Source: Blastocatellia bacterium | Lineage (GTDB): Bacteria; Acidobacteriota; Blastocatellia; Chloracidobacteriales; Chloracidobacteriaceae | Direction: 5' to 3' | Assembly: GCA_019695185.1 (NCBI GenBank) | Contig: JAIBAN010000073.1 | Location: 1-41,074, forward strand | DNA length: 41,074 bases | Shown here: piece by piece, positions 24,461-33,200 of the stretch | Numbering within the stretch: position 1 is the first letter of the stretch | How the letters are laid out: every line of letters starts with the position of its first letter | The notes under the pieces: model-generated | Databases searched by the model: none | Told to the model about the DNA's origin: nothing | Seen by the model: the letters and a program-made list of their open reading frames with translations, nothing else | Translations under genes and position numbers: made by a program

Positions 24461-25519
24461 ATGTCATACCGCCGTTTCTGGTTACAAGGGTTTGTCGTGT
24501 TGTGCCTTGGGTTGCAGTTGGCCTGCAATCTGCCGCTTCCCGGAGGGGATAAAAAAATTGATGATGGCGTTATTTTGTCTGAAAAAGTTGATGTCTTGAA
24601 TTCCACCGCCCTGGTTGCAGCCAAGGTGGCGCAAGTGAAAAAAGGCGATAAACTGGAAATCCTCAAACGCCTGAGCGTCAACGGAGTGGAATATGTCAAA
24701 GTCACGGTGCCAGGTGAAAAAGGGACGGAGGCCAAAGTTGGCTGGGTTGAGTCCCGCCACATCATCAGTCAGAAAATTCTGACCCAGTGTGAAGAACTGG
24801 CTGCACCCGAAAAAGACACGCCCACCCAGGCGACCGGAAGACTGCTCAAACAGACCAATCTGCGGATTAAGCCGGGCCGCGACACTGAGGTGGTGGCCCA
24901 ACTCAAAGCCGGCACGACCTTTGACATCGTGAAACGGGAGCGAACCGAATACAAACCTCCGGCTTCGGCCACGGCTGAAAATGCGCCACCTGCGGGTGAA
25001 GGCGACACCACCCGCTATGATGACTGGTTTCTGGTTCGATTTGGGAGTGATTCGATTTTCCCGGCCGGCTGGCTCTATGGTGGTTCGATTGAAATCACGC
25101 CGCCGGAACCGCTGTCCAGTCTGGTTGGTCCGGGGCGGCATGCAACCGCCTGGGCAGTCATTGGCGAGACGGTTGATAACGAAGGAACAAAGCAGAAAAA
25201 TTATGTGGTGCTTGACAAGAGCAATTACAACCGGGATGACCTGATTGAGTTTGACCGGATTTACGCGGTCGCCTGGGATTCAGCCACCAATGGATATGGT
25301 TCGATTTATATTGAATCCAATGTGCGGGGAACCTATCCAATTCGCTATCCGCAGGGAACCAACCCAACCGAATTTACCCTTCTGCTTTTGGATAAAGCCA
25401 ATCAATCCAAGCCAACCAAATATGAAATAATCAAAGGGGCGGCTGACGGAAAAACACGAATTGTCAAATTCGTTGAGAAACCAGCCCCCAAACCAGCCAA
25501 ACCAGCAAAGAAAAAGTAA
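24461..25519 (+). CDS. SH3-domain lipoprotein
   Basis: This 352-residue lipoprotein has a signal peptide ending in the lipobox LQLAC (Cys22). Two bacterial SH3-like domains follow. The first covers about 40-110 (VDVLNSTA...VGWVESRHI). The second covers about 125-210 (TNLRIKPGRDTEVVAQLKAG...PAGWLYGGSIEI). The C-terminal part (about 220-340) is beta-rich and has no recognised domain. The protein ends in a Lys/Pro/Ala-rich tail. SH3-like domains of this kind often bind cell wall or other proteins. The SDR gene follows by 46 nt but seems functionally unrelated. Confidence 0.82.
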   Translation: MSYRRFWLQGFVVLCLGLQLACNLPLPGGDKKIDDGVILSEKVDVLNSTALVAAKVAQVKKGDKLEILKRLSVNGVEYVKVTVPGEKGTEAKVGWVESRHIISQKILTQCEELAAPEKDTPTQATGRLLKQTNLRIKPGRDTEVVAQLKAGTTFDIVKRERTEYKPPASATAENAPPAGEGDTTRYDDWFLVRFGSDSIFPAGWLYGGSIEITPPEPLSSLVGPGRHATAWAVIGETVDNEGTKQKNYVVLDKSNYNRDDLIEFDRIYAVAWDSATNGYGSIYIESNVRGTYPIRYPQGTNPTEFTLLLLDKANQSKPTKYEIIKGAADGKTRIVKFVEKPAPKPAKPAKKK

Positions 25520-25565
25520 ATCAACCCAACCGGAAATTGGTGAGTGAGGTTTGAAGGGAGCAAAC

Positions 25566-26342
25566 ATGAACTGGAACGGAAAAACGGCTTTGATTACCGG
25601 TGCCTCGGTTGGCATTGGGGAATGCTTCGCCCGTTATTTGGCCAAAGAGCAGGCTAATTTGATTCTGGTCGCCCGGCGCAAAGAGAAAATGGAGCAGCTT
25701 GCGGCTGAACTTGCCCAAAAACATGGAATCAAGGTTGAGGTGATTGCCGCCGACCTGGGCAAGCCGGACGCCGCCAAGCAATTGTTTGCTGAAACCGAAC
25801 GGCGCAAGTTACAGGTTGATTTGCTGATTAACAACGCCGGGTTTGGGATTGGCGGGGCGTTTTTGGATGAATCTCTGGACCGCAACCTGGAGATGATTCA
25901 GCTTAATATCACGACGCTGGTGGCTTTGACCCATCTGTATCTGAAACCGATGGTAGCCAGAAAGAACGGGGCTATCATCAATGTTGCCTCCACGGCAGCT
26001 TTTCAGCCCGTGCCGTTCCTGGGAGCCTATTCGGCCTCCAAAGCGTTTGTTCTCAGTTTTTCGGAAGCTCTGTGGGAAGAGTACCGCGAACACAATGTGA
26101 CGGTGATGGCGCTTTGTCCTGGAACCACCTCCACCGAATTTTTTGAAGTAGCCAAGGTCAAGGAGCGAACCGTCGCCCAAACTCCTGAGGAAGTTGTGGA
26201 AAATGCCTTTCGCGGATTGCGGGGGAAACGCAGCCATATCATTTCCGGATTTATGAACTATCTCATGGCGCAGTCAAACCGACTGGCTCCCCGGCAATTG
26301 GCAACCATGATTGCCGGTTCGCTGTTCCGCCCAAAAAAGTGA
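25566..26342 (+). CDS. Short-chain dehydrogenase/reductase
   Basis: This is an NAD(P)H-dependent oxidoreductase of the classical SDR family, cytoplasmic or membrane-associated. It has 258 residues. The cofactor motif TGASVGIG is at 11-18, the NNAG motif in LLINNAGFGIGG, and the active-site YSASK has Tyr155 and Lys159. The region KMEQLAAELAQKHGIKVEV resembles the DltE/YqjQ-like SDR group; the substrate is unknown. AAGGGAG before the ATG favours this start over an in-frame TTG five codons upstream. The stop codon TGA lies at the border of a GGTGACAG array. Confidence 0.9.
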   Translation: MNWNGKTALITGASVGIGECFARYLAKEQANLILVARRKEKMEQLAAELAQKHGIKVEVIAADLGKPDAAKQLFAETERRKLQVDLLINNAGFGIGGAFLDESLDRNLEMIQLNITTLVALTHLYLKPMVARKNGAIINVASTAAFQPVPFLGAYSASKAFVLSFSEALWEEYREHNVTVMALCPGTTSTEFFEVAKVKERTVAQTPEEVVENAFRGLRGKRSHIISGFMNYLMAQSNRLAPRQLATMIAGSLFRPKK

Positions 26343-26554
26343 AGGGGTGAGGGGTGAAGGGGTGACAGGGTGACAGGGTGACAGGGTGACAAGGTGACAG
26401 GGTGACAGGGTGACAGGGTGACAGGGTGACAGGGTGAAGGGGTGACAAGGTGACAGGGTGACAGGGTGACAGGGTGACAGGGTGACAGGGTGACAGGGTG
26501 ACAAGGTGACAAGGTGACAAGGTGACAAGGTGACAAGGTGACAAGGTGACAAGG
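26343..26554. repeat. Large GGTGACAG tandem array (G-rich arm)
   Basis: About 26 copies of the 8-nt unit GGTGACAG with variants GGTGACAA and GGTGAAGG. This is the longest array in the window. Variant copies cluster at the right end (GGTGACAA). Three overlapping minus-strand open frames across it only reflect the repeat. Its opposite arm lies beyond the four-helix-bundle gene. Confidence 0.97.
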
Positions 26555-26561
26555 ACAAATG

Positions 26562-26963
26562 TTACAATTGGCCCTTATGTTTACCTGATAGAATCCAGGT
26601 TTCAGGGTGGCAAATCATTCCAACAAGGGTGCTAATGATTTCATCATATTGACGATACAAAACTGCTGCTTGCTCACGTTCGAGGTAACCGCATTTGACT
26701 GAGAATTCAAGCCAAACTTGAGTTTCCGCAGCCTCGCTTTCCGAGTCCGAAAGTTTGGCCAGAAATGCACCTTCATAGCGTCGTTTGCGCCAAGCTTCCG
26801 CAAGATTCGCACAGACAGAACGGGACGACCGCCGGATTTGGTCAGTCAATGAGTATATTTCATCTTTGGGAAAAGACTTGGTGAGGGTAAAAATTTGCAT
26901 AGCTGCTTCAAAAGCTTTTCGATAAACTTCCAAGTCACAATGTGACATTATTTTTTTAGCCAT
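26562..26963 (-). CDS. Four-helix-bundle protein (S23/IVP family)
   Basis: This 133-residue protein belongs to the 'four helix bundle' family related to the proteins encoded in 23S rRNA intervening sequences. Typical blocks are LEVYRKAFEAAMQIF, FPKDEIYSLTDQIRRSSRSV, NLAEAWRKRRYEGAFLAKL and a GCHPETW-like end (MICHPETWIL). The molecular role of the family is unclear; relatives (Avd) bind RNA in diversity-generating retroelements, but no reverse transcriptase or template repeat is seen here. The gene lies exactly between a GGTGACAG array and the inverted CTGTCACC array, as if it were the cargo of one inverted-repeat unit. The array starts about 7 nt from the ATG, and no Shine-Dalgarno sequence is obvious. 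Confidence 0.88.
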   Translation of the reverse strand: MAKKIMSHCDLEVYRKAFEAAMQIFTLTKSFPKDEIYSLTDQIRRSSRSVCANLAEAWRKRRYEGAFLAKLSDSESEAAETQVWLEFSVKCGYLEREQAAVLYRQYDEIISTLVGMICHPETWILSGKHKGQL

Positions 26964-26970
26964 AGGTATT

Positions 26971-27113
26971 TCACCCTGTCACCCTGTCACCCTGTCACCC
27001 CTTCACCCTGTCACCCCTTCACCCTGTCACCCCTTCACCCTGTCACCCTGTCACCCTGTCACCCCTTCACCCTGTCACCCCTTCACCCTGTCACCCTGTC
27101 ACCCCTTCACCCT
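26971..27113. repeat. CTGTCACC tandem array (C-rich arm)
   Basis: About 17 copies of CTGTCACC and the variant CTTCACCC, complementary to the array at 26343-26554. It overlaps the last five codons of the hybrid kinase gene and supplies its TGA stop. Long alternating runs of the two variants give it a higher-order pattern. Confidence 0.97.
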
Positions 27114-29933
27114 GCCATTCCCCAGCACTTCACTGATTTTTTGGAGTAACGTTTTGGCTGTAAACGGTTTATGGAGGAAAGCGCTGCCATCGGCAACCAG
27201 TTGCAGTTCTTCTTCTTTGCTTTTCACATAGCCCGACACATAAAGAGTTCGCAGGTGTGGGTGTTTCACTTTGAGTTGGCGAACAAATTCCGGGCCGCTC
27301 AGGCGCGGCATAACCACATCGGTGAGTACCAAATCCACTTCGTTTGGACGTGCTTCAGCTACCGTCAGGGCTTCCAGACCATCCTGTGCCTCAACAACCA
27401 GATACCCGCTCATTTCAAGGGTTTCGCGCGCCATGCTCCGGACAGTCAGGTCGTCTTCCACCAGTAAAATAGTGGCTTTTGCGGAACGGCCTGAGATGGA
27501 CCAGCTTTCGCTTTTCAGTTCATCCTGAACATTCCCGGAGTCCAATTCGGTCAACCTGGGCAGGTAGACAAAAAATGTGGTTCCGGCTCCAACCTGACTT
27601 TCAACCTCAATAAACCCGCCGCTTTGGGCCACAATCCCGTCTACCACGGAAAGACCGAGCCCAGTTCCTTTACCAACATCTTTGGTGGTGAAAAACGGCT
27701 CGAAAATTTTCGCTTTGACCTCCGCAGGCATTCCGCATCCGGTATCGGAAAGCGTCAGCCGGACATGAAGATTGGCGGCTGGTACTAGCAAATCGTTTCG
27801 GGACCAGTCACCAGTGGCTTGGTTGAATTCTTTTTCAAAATTCCGCGTGGTGATTTTGAGCACGCCGCCAGTGGGCATGGCATCGCGGGCATTGACTGCC
27901 AGATTCAAAACCACCTGCTCAATCTGATGGGGGTCGGCTTTGATTTTGCCTAATTCGGGGTCGAGGTCGAGTTCCAGGAAGATGTTTTCGCCAATCACCC
28001 GCCGGAGCAGAGTCGTCATCCGCTCCACCACTTCATTCAGGTCAAGTACCTGGGGTTGCAGCATCTGTTTGCGGCTGAAGGCCAGCAGTTGGCTGACCAG
28101 AGAGGTGGCGCGGCTGCACACTCCTTTGATTTCAGAAGCATAACGGCGGAGGGCCGAGCCTTTATCAACCCGCAGCAGGATTAACTCCGTATAGCCGACA
28201 ATGGCTGTCAACAGGTTGTTGAAATCGTGGGCGATGCCACCGGCCAGTTGGCCGATGGCTTCCATTTTCTGAGCCTGGCGCAATTGTGCCTCAAGATTGA
28301 TTCGTTCCGTGATGTTGCGGGCAATGCCTTGAATTCCAACCGTTTTACCCCGATGCCGCATAATCTGCGTGCTTACTTCCAGCGTAACCCGTTCGCCTGT
28401 TTTGGTGAGAATGTCCAGTTGATACGTGGTATGACTGGTTTCACCGGCCAGTTTGTCGCGGAAAGCCTCGCGGGCGATTTCAAGGTGTTCGGGGACGACG
28501 AAACTTTCAAACCGCATCTGGGTGACTTCTTCGGCAGCATATCCGGTGATTTGCTCCCCGGCCCGGTTGAGCGAAGTACAACGCCCATCCTTGTCTGCCG
28601 TAAACACAATGTCGCTGGCTGTATGAAAGAGTTCCTGATACCGGGCTTCACTTTCCCGATACGCTGCTTCGGCCCGTTTCCGGTCTGTCAGGTCGGTGCA
28701 GGTGCCGGTGGCACCAATCAACTGATGCTGGTGGTCATAAAGTGGAACTGCGTTAAATAAAAGGGTCCGGTGGGTTCCGTTCTTATGCCGGTGAACTGTT
28801 TCCCAATGCTCAATCTGGGCTCCGGCCAGAATTTCGGGCAGCAAGTCCTGTTCATGGGAGTTGGGTTCCACCAAGAGGAATTCGACTACCGAACGGCCAA
28901 TCATTTCCTCCGGTTCGAACCCGTAGATACGCCGGGCTGCCTGATTGACATAAGTCCAACGGCCCTCCGAGTCAATTGACCAAATCAAATCATTTGAGGT
29001 TTCAACCAGATTTCGGTATTGCTGTTCACTTCGCCAAAGCCGCTCGGCGGTCTCGTTTTTTTCTGCAATCACAACCGTCAGCACCAGGGCGGTCAAGGCT
29101 GAGATGGCAATAAAAACCTGCACAAAGACGATGCTTCCGTGAATGGCCAGAAGGCTCAGATGACCGCTGCCGAAAGCTGAGAGCAGGACTGCCAATATCA
29201 ACACCAGCGGAACAATCGTCACCGAGACCCGCCGGTCGAAACGAATGGCAGCCCAGCAAAAAAACGGAAAAACGGCAAAGACAAAAGGATAGGTTTTGCT
29301 TTCAGCCGTGGAGAAAATATTGAAAACAAAACCGGTAACAGGCACCAGAGTAACCCAGAATGAGATGTATTCCCATTTCGACCGGGTTGGGACCGGTTCA
29401 ACCGGAGAAAGAAACCAGGCAACCGAAGCCGGAGTAAAAACCAAAATCCCAATGGTGTCGGCAAACCACCAGGCCCAGCCGTTTTGCAGCCACAACGACC
29501 AGTGGATTTTTCCAGTCAGAATCAGCACCACAATGCCCAGACCAGCACTGACAAATGGCCCAACCAGGGCTGGTAACACCGCAAATTTCAAAACCGTGGG
29601 GAGGGATTGGGAAAACTTCGCCCCGTCCGCAAAACGGCGCAGGAGTTGGGTTGCCACCAAAGTACCAGCCACATTGGCTGCGGCTGTGCCAATCGTGACC
29701 CAAAAATAGGAAGGCGGAGGGTACAGCAGAGCCGAAATAATGTCGCCGATGAAAATAAACGGCCAATAAATCTCGCCAAAAAGAACCAGCAGCGCCAGCG
29801 ACACACCGGCTGCCGGCCACACCAGTGAAACGTGATTGTGAATCGGAAAAAACAACAGCCCGAACTGCGCGCTGGCAATATAAACCGCCGTGAAGATGGC
29901 CAGTTTTTTCAGGTAATCCCAACGCAGGTTCAT
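27099..29933 (-). CDS. MASE1-PAS hybrid histidine kinase with receiver domain
   Basis: This is a membrane sensor kinase of 944 residues. An N-terminal MASE1-type region of about eight helices (about 1-300) is followed by two PAS domains (about 320-440 and 450-560). The HisKA motif GGIAHDFNNLLTAIVGY has phospho-acceptor His569. The HATPase domain carries GTGLGLSVVDGIV, and the C-terminal receiver domain has Asp872 in LVLTDVVMPRLSG. The kinase and receiver in one chain suggest an internal phosphorelay; no output gene lies next to it. The ATG at 29933 follows an AGAGG ribosome binding site; the 16-codon extension upstream is a translation of an array. The last residues, GRVKG and the stop, are encoded by the CTGTCACC array. 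Confidence 0.92.
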   Translation of the reverse strand: MNLRWDYLKKLAIFTAVYIASAQFGLLFFPIHNHVSLVWPAAGVSLALLVLFGEIYWPFIFIGDIISALLYPPPSYFWVTIGTAAANVAGTLVATQLLRRFADGAKFSQSLPTVLKFAVLPALVGPFVSAGLGIVVLILTGKIHWSLWLQNGWAWWFADTIGILVFTPASVAWFLSPVEPVPTRSKWEYISFWVTLVPVTGFVFNIFSTAESKTYPFVFAVFPFFCWAAIRFDRRVSVTIVPLVLILAVLLSAFGSGHLSLLAIHGSIVFVQVFIAISALTALVLTVVIAEKNETAERLWRSEQQYRNLVETSNDLIWSIDSEGRWTYVNQAARRIYGFEPEEMIGRSVVEFLLVEPNSHEQDLLPEILAGAQIEHWETVHRHKNGTHRTLLFNAVPLYDHQHQLIGATGTCTDLTDRKRAEAAYRESEARYQELFHTASDIVFTADKDGRCTSLNRAGEQITGYAAEEVTQMRFESFVVPEHLEIAREAFRDKLAGETSHTTYQLDILTKTGERVTLEVSTQIMRHRGKTVGIQGIARNITERINLEAQLRQAQKMEAIGQLAGGIAHDFNNLLTAIVGYTELILLRVDKGSALRRYASEIKGVCSRATSLVSQLLAFSRKQMLQPQVLDLNEVVERMTTLLRRVIGENIFLELDLDPELGKIKADPHQIEQVVLNLAVNARDAMPTGGVLKITTRNFEKEFNQATGDWSRNDLLVPAANLHVRLTLSDTGCGMPAEVKAKIFEPFFTTKDVGKGTGLGLSVVDGIVAQSGGFIEVESQVGAGTTFFVYLPRLTELDSGNVQDELKSESWSISGRSAKATILLVEDDLTVRSMARETLEMSGYLVVEAQDGLEALTVAEARPNEVDLVLTDVVMPRLSGPEFVRQLKVKHPHLRTLYVSGYVKSKEEELQLVADGSAFLHKPFTAKTLLQKISEVLGNGRVKG

Positions 29934-29950
29934 GGCTCTTGCCTCTTTGT

Positions 29951-30157
29951 GTGACAAGGTGACAGGACGACAAGGTGACAAGGTGAAGGGGTGACAGGGT
30001 GACAGGGTGACAGGGTGAAGGGGTGAAGGGGTGACTAATCCTGATTCACTTCGTTCTGGTTTCTTTGAGTCTGTTTCTGTTTATAAGTTCGAACTTTAAA
30101 TTCAAGACGACTGACACCCTTTCACCCCTTCACCCCTTCACTCCTTCATTTTGTCAT
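29951..30157. repeat. Second inverted pair of GGTGACAG-type arrays
   Basis: The left arm (29951-30034) has about ten units of GGTGACAG/GGTGAAGG and the right arm (about 30111-30157) has CTTCACCC units. About 75 nt lie between the arms. The stop codon TGA of the sulfotransferase gene lies in a decayed copy at the right end. Confidence 0.92.
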
Positions 30158-30729
30158 TTCCTCTGTCGGTACAGATTTTTATCAATCACGGCCTGCATTC
30201 CCGTCGTATTCAGGGTTCCGCCCAGAAAGGCATTGATGGCGGTGATATTCTCTTGTGGTGCAACCAGCATTTCATTGTAGTTGATGTAAAGCACGTCAAA
30301 CTGTGGCTGTTTTTCCAGCCAGGCAAAAATGTCCTTGAGGTGCTTTTCAAAGAGTTCGGCCATTTTGGCATCAGGCACGGCATCGGTCGGTTTGTTGTTA
30401 CGCACCAACATCTGTTTTTGGGAAGCCAGGATTTCTTCCATTTTGCGGCGCATAAAAACAACCTTGTAGCGATACCCTTCCTTGGGCAAATCCTTGAGCA
30501 GCATCGAAACCATCTTGACCACTTTGCCAGGGGCATCAGCCAGCCAGGACTGGTCTTCCTTAACCTGTTTAACCCGCTCAAACTCGTAATACCCTTTCGG
30601 ATTGTCTTCATCGGCAACCCGAATTCCGTCAATCAATACCGGAATGCCACCGGCTTCCAGCATTTTCATCATCATGGAGGTGCCGGAACGCGGCAACCCC
30701 GAAACAATTACAATTTCATCACGATTCAT
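30154..30729 (-). CDS. Small sulfotransferase-like protein
   Basis: This 191-residue protein starts with the P-loop-like PAPS-binding motif GLPRSGTSMMM (about 10-20) of the sulfotransferase fold. A basic block KVVFMRRKMEEILASQKQML follows, which could hold the 3'-phosphate-binding Arg/Ser, and later YINYNEMLVAPQENI. It is shorter than most sulfotransferases and may be a minimal or divergent member; the acceptor is unknown. The track start is a TTG; the ATG six codons later (30729) is preferred, with GGAG 12 nt upstream. No sulfate-activating genes are near. Confidence 0.75.
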   Translation of the reverse strand: MNRDEIVIVSGLPRSGTSMMMKMLEAGGIPVLIDGIRVADEDNPKGYYEFERVKQVKEDQSWLADAPGKVVKMVSMLLKDLPKEGYRYKVVFMRRKMEEILASQKQMLVRNNKPTDAVPDAKMAELFEKHLKDIFAWLEKQPQFDVLYINYNEMLVAPQENITAINAFLGGTLNTTGMQAVIDKNLYRQRK

Positions 30730-30754
30730 GTGTAAGTCAGACTCCAAATTAAGA

Positions 30755-30899
30755 CAGGGTTCAGGGTTCAGGGTTCAGGGTTCAAAGCTCGGAGTTTTCG
30801 AATACAAGAGGTTAAAGAAGTTGAATTGGTTTCAATTCAATTCTTAATTCTCAATTCAAAAAGACTCCGAAACCCCGAAACCCTGAAACCCTGAACCCT
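30755..30899. repeat. Inverted pair of GGGTTCA arrays
   Basis: The left arm (30755-30785) has four GGGTTCA units and the right arm (about 30866-30899) has TGAACCC and the variant TGAAACCC. TTTTCGAATA inside the left arm recurs near 22.98 kb. The right arm shares bases with the TAG stop of the PBP gene. Confidence 0.94.
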
Positions 30900-32538
30900 A
30901 TTGAGAAGGAGGGGGCAGCGCCAGCAACCCGGACCGCTCGGCCTGTTCGACCAGGGTGCGGGCAATCGGAGCGGCACGTTCGCCCCCATAACCACCGGCT
31001 TCGACCACCACCGCAAAAGCGATTTTGGGATTGTCAGCCGGTGCAAAGCCAATAAACCAGGCGTCAATGCGGAGGTCACGCCCTCCGTTAACTGAAACCT
31101 GAGCGGTTCCGGTTTTTCCCGCCACGGGAATCCGGCAACCGCGAAACGCACGGGCGGCGGTTCCTTTTTCAACCACTGCCCGCAACATCGGGCGCAATTG
31201 GGTGGCTGCTGCCGGGGTCAGGGCGGCACCAAGTTTTTTGACCGGTCGTTCGGCTTCCAGTGCCGGGGCCACCAGCATGCCGTCCGTGCGCCCCACCGCA
31301 GCGGCAATCATGGCCATTTGCAACACGGTCACCTGGTCAAACCCCTGGCCGATGGATTGCAGCGCCACATCATAGGAAGTCACTCTGGGTGACAGCATCA
31401 TGCGGCTTTGCGCAACATTGAAGGTGGCATCCAGTTCGGCACTTTCCGTGTTCCACAACTGTTTGACCGTGCGGGATTGCCGGGCTGATTCGGGGCTTTC
31501 ATCAATAAACAGGCCGTAGTGCCGGGCCACATCGCCCAACCGTTCCCGTCCGACGAGCACGCCCATTTGGGCGAAATACTGGTTGCAGGAAACTTCCATC
31601 GCCTTGGCCAGATTGAGTGTACCGTGGACTTCATCCTTGTCGTCCTTGATGGCACGTCCACTGCCGGGAGGCGTATAGCCCGCTGCCGAGCAGGTGAAGG
31701 TTTGTCCGGTCAAGCCGCTTTCAATCGCCGCCGTCGCCACCACGGTCTTAAACGTTGAGCCGGGCAGGTAATAATCATTTAAGGCCCGATTGAGAAAGGG
31801 TTGGCCGTCGGTGTCCTGCACGTATTTGTCCCAGGCTTCGTTGCCCTCAGCCGCTTTGGGGTCAAAGCCGGGACTGCTGGCCAAGGCCAGAATTTCCCCT
31901 GTATCCACCCGCAGGACGACGACCGCCCCCCGTTTGGTTTTGAGTTGTTCCCCGGCGCTCCGCTGCATGGCGAAATCCAGCGAAAGCGCGATGTCGGAAC
32001 CGACCGGAGCGCTGGAAAGAAAGGTGTTCCATAACTTGGCCGGCTTTTTTAACTGGGCGGCAAAGGCCCGCTCCACTCCGGCTTCACCATGCAGAAATCC
32101 GGTATAGCCCAGAATATGCGCCGAATATTCGCCCAATGGATATTCCCGATGCACCCGTCCGCCCACCACCTGATAGCGACAGAGTGCATTTTCCGGCAGG
32201 TGGCTGCGGTCAAACACCCAGCCGCGCAAGGCCGATTCGCTCAAACGACGGCCTCGCTGGTCACGGGCACCTTTGAGCCGGGCATATTGCGGGTCGCTGG
32301 AAACGGGACCGTTGGAAAGTAACGCCCAATAGCTGTGCAGGCCCAGTGCCACCAGGCAAACCAGCAGAAAAAATGCCGTTGCTGCCCGCAAACCGAAGTT
32401 GGCTCCGGAAAGCGGGGCCGCCAGCGGGACGGAGTTCGTTGCATTGGCTGGACTGCGCAAAGCGGCTCGAACCAGTACCAAGCCAACCAAACCAAATCCA
32501 GCCAGCAAAATCCACGTCAACAATCGTGAAAGCAGCAT
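30898..32538 (-). CDS. Penicillin-binding protein, D,D-transpeptidase
   Basis: This is a periplasmic peptidoglycan cross-linking enzyme of the PbpA/FtsI class. It has 546 residues with two predicted membrane helices (about 5-25 and 50-72). A dimerisation-type region follows, then the transpeptidase domain with SxxK (Ser261-Thr-Phe-Lys264, in LPGSTFK), SxN (Ser317-Cys-Asn319) and KTG (Lys475, in GKTGTAQ). All catalytic motifs are intact. Two helices and the missing usual RGxIxDRNG box (here RGWVFDRSHLP) suggest the PbpA-like subgroup that often pairs with FtsW/RodA; none is encoded next to it. The stop codon TAG merges into a GGGTTCA array. Confidence 0.92.
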   Translation of the reverse strand: MLLSRLLTWILLAGFGLVGLVLVRAALRSPANATNSVPLAAPLSGANFGLRAATAFFLLVCLVALGLHSYWALLSNGPVSSDPQYARLKGARDQRGRRLSESALRGWVFDRSHLPENALCRYQVVGGRVHREYPLGEYSAHILGYTGFLHGEAGVERAFAAQLKKPAKLWNTFLSSAPVGSDIALSLDFAMQRSAGEQLKTKRGAVVVLRVDTGEILALASSPGFDPKAAEGNEAWDKYVQDTDGQPFLNRALNDYYLPGSTFKTVVATAAIESGLTGQTFTCSAAGYTPPGSGRAIKDDKDEVHGTLNLAKAMEVSCNQYFAQMGVLVGRERLGDVARHYGLFIDESPESARQSRTVKQLWNTESAELDATFNVAQSRMMLSPRVTSYDVALQSIGQGFDQVTVLQMAMIAAAVGRTDGMLVAPALEAERPVKKLGAALTPAAATQLRPMLRAVVEKGTAARAFRGCRIPVAGKTGTAQVSVNGGRDLRIDAWFIGFAPADNPKIAFAVVVEAGGYGGERAAPIARTLVEQAERSGLLALPPPSQ

Positions 32539-32628
32539 GAAAGGTGCGTTCCAATAAATTTATCGGGGATCAAAATCGAGCAAAAGGATACAGGAACAAA
32601 GGGCGAAAAACAGCGCCTTTCTCACAAA

Positions 32629-33102
32629 TCATCCTTCATTTGCTTCTCTGGGCGTTTCAGGCAACGTGGAGGCTATGCCCAACTGTGCGCTGGGACCGCT
32701 GCCCGAAATTTCGTAATTCAAGATATAGCGCCGGTTTGCGGCGTAAAGCTGGTTTTTTCGTGCGGTCATCTCACACAGGACATTGAAAATTTCCTGCTGG
32801 TTTTCAGTGTAGGTCATCCGGACCAGTGTTGCCAATCTTTCTCGTTGCTCCGTCTCAGGCAGAAGTGCCGTATTCCAGGCCACAATGCAGAGTTCCAGTA
32901 AATTCCGCCAGTCTTCCGCCGATTGGGCCATATTGAGCAGGGGTTCACCGAATTCCCGAATGACATCCGCCATCTTCACGCCATCCACCGCCCCGGTCAC
33001 AATTTTGGTTTGGGGCGGGAGGTTGACTTTCTGAACCACATCGCGGGCGGTCAAGCGTCCCTGTTTTTCAGGGTTTTTCCGTTTTTTGAAACCTTTAGCC
33101 AT
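32629..33102 (-). CDS. Conserved-looking protein of unknown function
   Basis: I do not recognise this 157-residue protein. The N-terminus is very basic (MAKGFKKRKNPEKQGR). The middle is predicted helical, with WRNLLELCIVAWNTALLPE and NQQEIFNVLCEMTARKNQLY, and the C-terminus is a low-complexity tail. There is no signal peptide or membrane helix, so it is probably cytoplasmic. The regular helix spacing and normal codon use support a real gene. About 90 nt separate it from the PBP gene downstream, with no array, so the two may share a transcript. Confidence 0.65.
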   Translation of the reverse strand: MAKGFKKRKNPEKQGRLTARDVVQKVNLPPQTKIVTGAVDGVKMADVIREFGEPLLNMAQSAEDWRNLLELCIVAWNTALLPETEQRERLATLVRMTYTENQQEIFNVLCEMTARKNQLYAANRRYILNYEISGSGPSAQLGIASTLPETPREANEG

Positions 33103-33110
33103 TTTTTTTA

Positions 33111-33200
33111 GGACTGAGGACTGAGGTCTGAGAACCGAGGAAAATCAGAAATCTTTAAATCAATCTCGATAACTCACTCAGTTCTCAATCCTCAGTCCTC
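33111..33200. repeat. Inverted pair of GGACTGA arrays
   Basis: The left arm (33111-33140) has three units, partly decayed, and the right arm (about 33178-33200) has two to three units of TCAGTCC. CTCAGTTCT followed by CAATCCTCAGTCC is shared with the locus near 16.37 kb. The right arm supplies the TGA stop of the next gene (GAG GAC TGA). Confidence 0.9.

Noticed and set aside
26258..26558. Three overlapping minus-strand open frames rich in SPCHPVTL
   Set aside because: They are translations of the GGTGACAG array in three frames; an 8-nt unit without stops gives this in any frame.
26562..26963. Avd component of a diversity-generating retroelement
   Set aside because: No reverse transcriptase, template repeat or variable-repeat target gene is seen in the window.
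26343..27113. CRISPR array
   Set aside because: Units are only 8 nt, there are no spacers between repeats, and no cas gene is present.
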